From an uncultured Polyangiaceae bacterium (lineage in GTDB: Bacteria; Myxococcota_A; Polyangia; Polyangiales; Polyangiaceae): 5,873 nucleotides of DNA. Position numbers and translations under genes: made by a program. The notes under the pieces are model-generated. The model ran no database searches, had not been told where the DNA came from, and saw only the letters and a program-made list of their open reading frames with translations. This document shows, piece by piece, positions 1-3,679 of the stretch; within the stretch, counting starts at the first letter, position 1; each line of letters opens with the position of its first letter. The stretch covers positions 1 through 5,873 of the forward strand of contig CALKVR010000589.1 of the NCBI GenBank assembly GCA_938004815.1. The letters run 5' to 3'.

Positions 1-249
1 GTCGCGATCCCGGTGCATCCCGTCGCCAAGGTCGTCGACACGACCGGCGCCGGCGATCTCTACGCCGCAGGCTTCCTCTACGGCTACACCGCCGGCCTCG
101 ACCTCAAGCGCTGCGGCGATCTCGGCTCGTTCGGCCGCGGACAGATGGTCAAGGCGTTCGAGGACACCACGTTCGCCCTCCCCGTCGGCGGCGTCAGCGG
201 CATCGTCGAGACCCAGTTCGGCTACCACATCATCCAGCGCACCGGTTGA
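1..249 (+). CDS. Chimeric ORF: PfkB/adenosine-kinase C-terminal region joined in frame to PpiC-type prolyl isomerase C-terminus (5' partial)
   Basis: The frame is open from base 1, so the true start lies outside the window; the ATG at 13 is internal. Visible residues 1-43 read as a PfkB-family sugar/nucleoside kinase. The anion-hole and catalytic motif DTTGAGD is at residues 13-19 (Asp19 would be the catalytic base), followed by [16 protein letters not shown], typical of bacterial adenosine-kinase-like proteins. From about residue 39 the protein becomes a parvulin rotamase: [16 protein letters not shown], then [21 protein letters not shown], with the conserved His in GYHII and a stop shortly after. 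The kinase lacks its usual last helices and the isomerase lacks its N-terminal half, so neither domain is complete here. This is either a real in-frame deletion fusion or an assembly join. Both family assignments are strong; that it makes a working protein is doubtful. It ends 15 bp from the convergent ABC-F gene. Confidence 0.75.
   Translation, partial: VAIPVHPVAKVVDTTGAGDLYAAGFLYGYTAGLDLKRCGDLGSFGRGQMVKAFEDTTFALPVGGVSGIVETQFGYHIIQRTG
112..129 (+). other. Junction between kinase-like and isomerase-like sequence
   Basis: Codons 38-43 encode Cys-Gly-Asp-Leu-Gly-Ser. In adenosine-kinase-like proteins the segment after the GLDL helix commonly reads Cys-Gly-x-Leu-Gly-Ser followed by an Ala-rich helix. 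In PpiC proteins Gly-Gly-Asp-Leu-Gly-x precedes Phe-Gly-Arg-Gly-Gln-Met. The two families therefore share a short stretch exactly where the identity switches, which is what recombination or mis-assembly across a microhomology would leave. The family patterns are from memory; the exact breakpoint cannot be fixed from one sequence. Confidence 0.55.
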
Positions 250-264
250 TCTCGCCCCCGGCGA

Positions 265-2182
265 TCAGGGGTCGCCCAGCTCGCCGAGCTCGGTTTCGAT
301 CGCCTCCCATTCCGCGAGCAGCGCCTCGAGCTCCTGTCCGATCGCGGCCTCTTCTTTCTGGAGCCGCTCGACCTCGTCGGGCGGCGTGCGCTCGTAAAAG
401 CCCTCTTCGTACCACCCCGCGGCGATCGCCTTGTGCCGCGCCTCTTTGGCGGCGATGCTCGCCTGCAGCTTGTCGTTCTTGTCGCGGAGGGCCTTGGCGC
501 GGTTGCGCTTTTTCTTTTGTTCTTCCCAGTCGGGTGACGGCCCCGTCGAGCCGGCCTGCGACTTCTCTTTGGCTTGGCGCAGCGCCACCGACGCGTCGAG
601 GTGATCATCCCCCGACCGAGCGAGATAGTCCTCGTAGCCGCCGGGAAAGTCGACGACACCGTCAGGCTTGATCTCGAGGATCCGCGTCGCGAGCTCGGAG
701 ACGAACCACCGGTTGTGCGAGACGAAGATGGTGGTGCCCTCGAACGCGCGCACCGCGGAGGCCAGCGCCTGCACCGACTCCATGTCGAGGTGGTTGGTCG
801 GCTCGTCGAGCAAGAGCACGTTCGGCTTCTCGACCGCCAGGCGCGCGAAGAGGAGGCGCGCCCCCTCGCCACCCGAGAGGCTCTCGACCTTTTTCTCCAC
901 GTCCTCGCCCGAGAAGAGCACGAGGCCCAGCTGGCCGCGCACGCTGCTCGTCGGCTCGAGCGGGCAGAGGTCCCACAGGTAGTCGATGACCTTCTTCTTC
1001 GGATCGTCGAAGAGCTCCTTGTGGTCCTGGGGAAAGTACCCGAGCTTCACCTCGTGGCCCCAGGTCGCCTCGCCTGCGCCCGGCTCGAGCCGGCCGGAGG
1101 ATCCGAAGGAGGGTCGACTTGCCGAGGCCGTTCGCGCCGATGACGGCCAGGCGCTCGCCTCGGCGTAGCGTCAGCGAGACGCCCTTCAGGACGCGCTTTT
1201 CGCCGTAAGCCTTCTCGATACCCTCGGCCGTCAGAACGTCGCGACCGCTGGGGCGCGTCTGCGCGAGCTTGATACGCGGGGTTCGCCTGCTCGTCGGCTT
1301 GACCTCGTCGATCTCGATCTTCTCGATCTGCTTGACCCGGCTCTGCGCCTGCCGGGCCTTGGTCGCCTTGGCGCGAAACCGTTCGACGAACGCCATCTTC
1401 TGGGCGACCGCTTCTTCGGCCCGCTCGATCTCGGTCTGCTTGCGCTCGAGGTCGGCGACCTTCTCGACCTCGAAGGCGGAGTACCCGCCGTGGTAGAGCG
1501 TCACCGTCTCGTAGTCGACGTCGAGCACGTGCGTCACGACGTTGTCGAGGAACCGCTGATCGTGGGAGACGACGACCGCGCACCCGGGATACGCGGCGAG
1601 GAACTTCTCGAGCCAGCGGATCGAGACGATGTCGAGGTGGTTGGTCGGCTCGTCGAGGAGGAGCACGTCGGGCCGCCCGAGGAGCACCTGCGCGAGCAAG
1701 ACGCGCAGCTTGAACCCGCCCGAGAGCGTCTTGAGCGGGCGCTTGTGGTACTTGGTCTCGACCCCGAGCCCCTCGAGGATCTGGCTCGCGCGCGCCTCGA
1801 GCGCCCAGCCGTCGTGGAGGCGCAGCACCTCCTCGAGCTCGGCCGCGCGCTCCGCGTTGCCCTCGTGAGAGAAGCGCTCGTGGTCACGGAGCGCTCGGTA
1901 CACGACCTCGTCGCCCTGCATCGCGAGGTCGACGATCGTCGCGTCGTCGTCGAGGAAGCGATCCTGCCGCAAGACGCCGAGGCGCGCGCCTTTCTGCATG
2001 CCGACCGAGCCCTCCGTCGGCGGCTCGAGCCCGCACATGATGCGCAGCAGCGTCGTCTTGCCCGATCCGTTCGCGCCCACGAGGCCGTAGCGATTGCCCG
2101 CCTCGAGGTTCAGCGTCACGCCCTCGAACAGCGTACGCGCGCCGAACGACTTGCCGAGGTTATTGAGCGTGAGCGCGCTCAC
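265..2182 (-). CDS. ABC-F family ATPase, YbiT-like, with C-terminal extension; interrupted by one frameshift
   Basis: This is a cytosolic, soluble tandem-ATPase of the ABC-F family; members bind the ribosomal E site and help resolve stalled or misplaced peptidyl-tRNA. With the frameshift repaired it is 639 residues. Domain 1 has Walker A GANGSGKT (36-43), signature LSGGF (153-157), Walker B with LLLDEPTNHLD (catalytic Glu178) and switch His207. The linker at about 233-310 is rich in Arg and Lys (AKATKARQAQSRVKQIEKIE), as expected for the P-site tRNA interaction motif. Domain 2 has Walker A GANGLGKS (349-356), LSGGE (436-440), Glu461 and His490. RYGLVGANGSGK, IRWLEKFL, YFPQDHKELF and FVSELATRILEI recall E. 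coli YbiT, but about 110 charged residues follow where YbiT ends. The chosen start is GTG at 2182, 8 bp after the ychF stop, without a clear Shine-Dalgarno. As sequenced, the first half would run out of frame to base 662 and lose ATPase 2. Family certain; subfamily likely. Confidence 0.88.
1094..1099 (-). other. Frameshift site within the ABC-F gene
   Basis: Reading on the minus strand, the frame is good through Ile361-Leu362 (codon 362 is 1099-1097). The next base (1096) is surplus, and the correct frame resumes at 1095 with Gly-Arg-Leu-Glu-Pro-Gly-Ala-Gly. In ABC ATPases the helix after Walker A normally reads Leu-(small)-Gly-x-Leu-x-Pro, so an Ala codon of the form GCC has been reduced to a single C: a loss of two bases fits better than a gain of one. 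The repaired length is an exact number of codons (640 including stop). The local sequence is a run of alternating CC/GG pairs, where sequencing errors are common. Confidence 0.85.
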
Positions 2183-2190
2183 CGGACTCG

Positions 2191-3285
2191 TCAGACGTTG
2201 AAAAGGAAGTGCACGACGTCGCCCTCTTGCATGACGTACGTCTTGCCCTCGACGCGGAGCTTGCCGGCGCTGCGGATGGCGGCCTCGGTCTTGAGCTTCA
2301 CGAGGTCGCCTACCGCATAGACCTCGGCGCGGATGAAGCCCTTCTCGAAATCGGAGTGGATCACGCCCGCCGCCTTGGGCGCCGCGCACCCGGCCGGGAT
2401 TTGCCACGCGCGGATCTCTTTGGGCCCCGCGGTGTAGTAGACGCCCAGGCCGAGCAGCCGATACGCCTCGCGGGCGAGCGAAGCGAGCGCGGGCTCTTTC
2501 ATGCCCAGGCTGCCGAGCATCTCCTTTTGATCTTCCTTCGAGAGCTCGGCGAGCTCGGCCTCGAGCTTGCTGCACACGGGCACGACGCCGCTCTGCTCGG
2601 CGGCAGCGTGATCGCGCACGCGCTTCGGCAGAGGCCCCTCACCGAGCGGATCTTTCTCGTCGACGTTGGCGATGTAGAGGACCTTCTTCGCGGTGATGAG
2701 GCCGAACCCGCGCACGATCTTGAGCTGCTCGGGATCGGTCAACCCGAGGGCGCGCACGGGCTTGCCGGCCTTCAGAGCGCCCGCGCACTTCTCCAGCACC
2801 TCGACGGTGGGGACGAGCTCCTTGTTGTGCGTCGCCTGCTTCTTGTTGCGGTCGAGGCTCGACTGCACCGTCTCGAGATCGGCGAGCATGAGCTCGGTGT
2901 CGATCGTCTCGATGTCGCGGATGGGGTCGACGCTGCCATCGACGTGCACGACGTCGGGGTTCTCGAAGCACCGAACGACGTGCAGGATCGCGTCGACCTC
3001 GCGAATGTGGGAGAGGAACTTGTTGCCGAGCCCCTCGCCCTGGCTCGCGCCGCGCACGATGCCGGCGATGTCGACGATGCGAACCATCGCGGGGATCACC
3101 TTCTCGGACTTGATGAGGCCCGCGAGGGTGTCGAGGTTCTCGTCCGGCACCGGCACCGCGCCGACGTTCGGCTCGATGGTGCAGAACGGATAGTTCTCCG
3201 CCGCGGCCCCCACCGCCGTGAGCGCGTTGAAGAGAGTGCTCTTGCCCACGTTGGGCAGACCGACGATGCCGACTTCGAGTGCCAT
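2191..3285 (-). CDS. ychF: Ribosome-binding NTPase YchF (OLA1/Obg-like family)
   Basis: A complete 364-residue cytosolic P-loop NTPase; E. coli YchF is 363. G1 is GLPNVGKS (9-16), followed by the family hallmark [10 protein letters not shown] (31-40), G3 DIAG (72-75), [13 protein letters not shown] (79-91), and G4 NVDE (207-210). The last motif replaces the NKxD of true GTPases; YchF/OLA1 proteins with NxxE are known to prefer ATP. A helical insertion follows the first half of the G domain (about 130-200). The C-terminal TGS domain (about 281-364) includes [27 protein letters not shown] and the ending [10 protein letters not shown]. The ATG at 3285 matches the E. coli start, and there is no in-frame start just upstream; no strong Shine-Dalgarno is seen. 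YchF associates with ribosomes and is linked to translation and stress control. It is the first gene of a likely two-gene operon with the ABC-F ATPase and is divergent from the lipoprotein gene. No damage seen. Confidence 0.98.
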   Translation of the reverse strand: MALEVGIVGLPNVGKSTLFNALTAVGAAAENYPFCTIEPNVGAVPVPDENLDTLAGLIKSEKVIPAMVRIVDIAGIVRGASQGEGLGNKFLSHIREVDAILHVVRCFENPDVVHVDGSVDPIRDIETIDTELMLADLETVQSSLDRNKKQATHNKELVPTVEVLEKCAGALKAGKPVRALGLTDPEQLKIVRGFGLITAKKVLYIANVDEKDPLGEGPLPKRVRDHAAAEQSGVVPVCSKLEAELAELSKEDQKEMLGSLGMKEPALASLAREAYRLLGLGVYYTAGPKEIRAWQIPAGCAAPKAAGVIHSDFEKGFIRAEVYAVGDLVKLKTEAAIRSAGKLRVEGKTYVMQEGDVVHFLFNV

Positions 3286-3332
3286 GGAACGCGCAGCCGT
3301 ATGAAGCTTGCCGCCCGCGGACTCAAGGAGAC

Positions 3333-3382
3333 AAAAAGCGAAGCGCCTGTCCGACGGCGGGGGGGGGAACCGTCACAGGCGC
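3333..3382 (-). terminator. Hairpin with trailing U-run upstream of ychF: possible intrinsic terminator or leader attenuator
   Basis: The arms gcgcctgt (3343-3350) and acaggcgc (3375-3382) are perfect complements, and gacgg (3353-3357) pairs with ccgtc (3370-3374). This gives a 13-bp, GC-rich stem with a two-base bulge and a 12-base loop containing nine consecutive G (C on the RNA). In the leftward direction the stem is followed by five bases and then TTTTT (complement of 3333-3337), ending about 47 bases before the ychF start. No U-run follows in the rightward direction. The gap between stem and U-run makes it weaker than a textbook terminator. No leftward gene lies upstream in the window, so it would act either in the ychF leader or against stray antisense transcripts. 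Confidence 0.45.
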
Positions 3383-3447
3383 CTCGGCTCTCCAGTTATC
3401 CAAGACCCATGCCAGCCGCCGAACCCCAGCGGTCGACCTACAAATGC

Positions 3448-3470
3448 GGCGATTTTCGGGGCAAATCGCC
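3448..3470. repeat. Perfect 8-bp inverted repeat with 7-base spacer
   Basis: ggcgattt (3448-3455) and aaatcgcc (3463-3470) are exact reverse complements around tcggggc. There is no T-run on either side, so a terminator is unlikely. The mixed G/C and A/T arms and its position between two divergent genes would suit a dimeric repressor operator, but a chance or structural-RNA origin is equally possible. Confidence 0.45.
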
Positions 3471-3669
3471 CACGCGCATGTAGCGTTTCGAGACGACTCA
3501 GCTATCAGTTCTGCAAAATCTGTCAGCAACTTGGAACGGTCGTTCGTGCGCGCCCAGACGCCCGGCGGGGCGGTGACGGACCGGCGAAATCTTCGCGACG
3601 ACGCCACGTTGCCTCATGAACCGGCCCGCGGCCTCGGCTATGGCAGAGGGCTCATCCTTCTGCCGCACC

Positions 3670-3674
3670 GAGGT
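3670..3674 (+). promoter_or_regulatory. Ribosome binding site for the lipoprotein gene
   Basis: GAGGT sits five bases before the GTG at 3680. An in-frame TAG at 3674-3676 closes the frame immediately upstream, so the GTG is the first possible start. Together these fix the start, and the translation from it begins directly with a lipoprotein signal peptide. Confidence 0.65.
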
Positions 3675-3679
3675 AGCCC

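Larger units (their letters stand above)
3286..3679. other. Divergent intergenic region, no credible gene
   Basis: These 394 bp separate the starts of ychF (leftward) and the lipoprotein gene (rightward). Open frames on both strands here have no recognisable domain, and those on the + strand run into the neighbouring genes out of frame. The stretch is less G/C-uniform than the genes, with A/T-containing runs near 3440-3540, as expected for promoters. I could not find a -35/-10 pair good enough to name. It holds two clear inverted repeats (3343-3382 and 3448-3470), a 9-G run (3359-3367) and a minor hairpin (3584-3596, five-base arms, three-base loop). No tRNA or other known RNA was recognised. 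Confidence 0.7.

Noticed and set aside
250..276. Short alternating hairpins (tcgcc / ggcga / tcgcc) between the convergent stop codons, as a bidirectional terminator
   Set aside because: Stems are only five bases and there is no T-run in either direction, so a terminator cannot be supported.
662..1096. Continuation of the ABC-F first-half frame to a stop at 662, which could be a novel C-terminal domain
   Set aside because: The other frame over the same DNA carries the signature, Walker B and switch motifs of ATPase 2. The continuation is Arg/Gly/Ala-rich out-of-frame translation.
1490..2320. A 276-codon + strand open frame opposite the ABC-F N-terminal half
   Set aside because: In register with the minus-strand gene and free of stops for codon-usage reasons; the product is a low-complexity Arg/Glu/Leu/Val sequence.
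2209..3483. A 424-codon + strand open frame opposite ychF
   Set aside because: The same codon-register shadow effect. ychF on the minus strand is unmistakable, and the antisense translation has no recognisable domain.
3486..3540. Weak -35/-10-like words on both strands for the divergent promoters
   Set aside because: Each candidate matches the sigma-70 consensus at only about four of six -10 positions with poor -35 partners. High-GC bacteria often depart from the consensus, so naming one would be a guess.
3323..3607. A 94-codon minus-strand frame in the intergenic region, with a few Cys and Trp residues
   Set aside because: No domain recognised, no clear ribosome binding site, and it overlaps the two hairpins. 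More likely non-coding.
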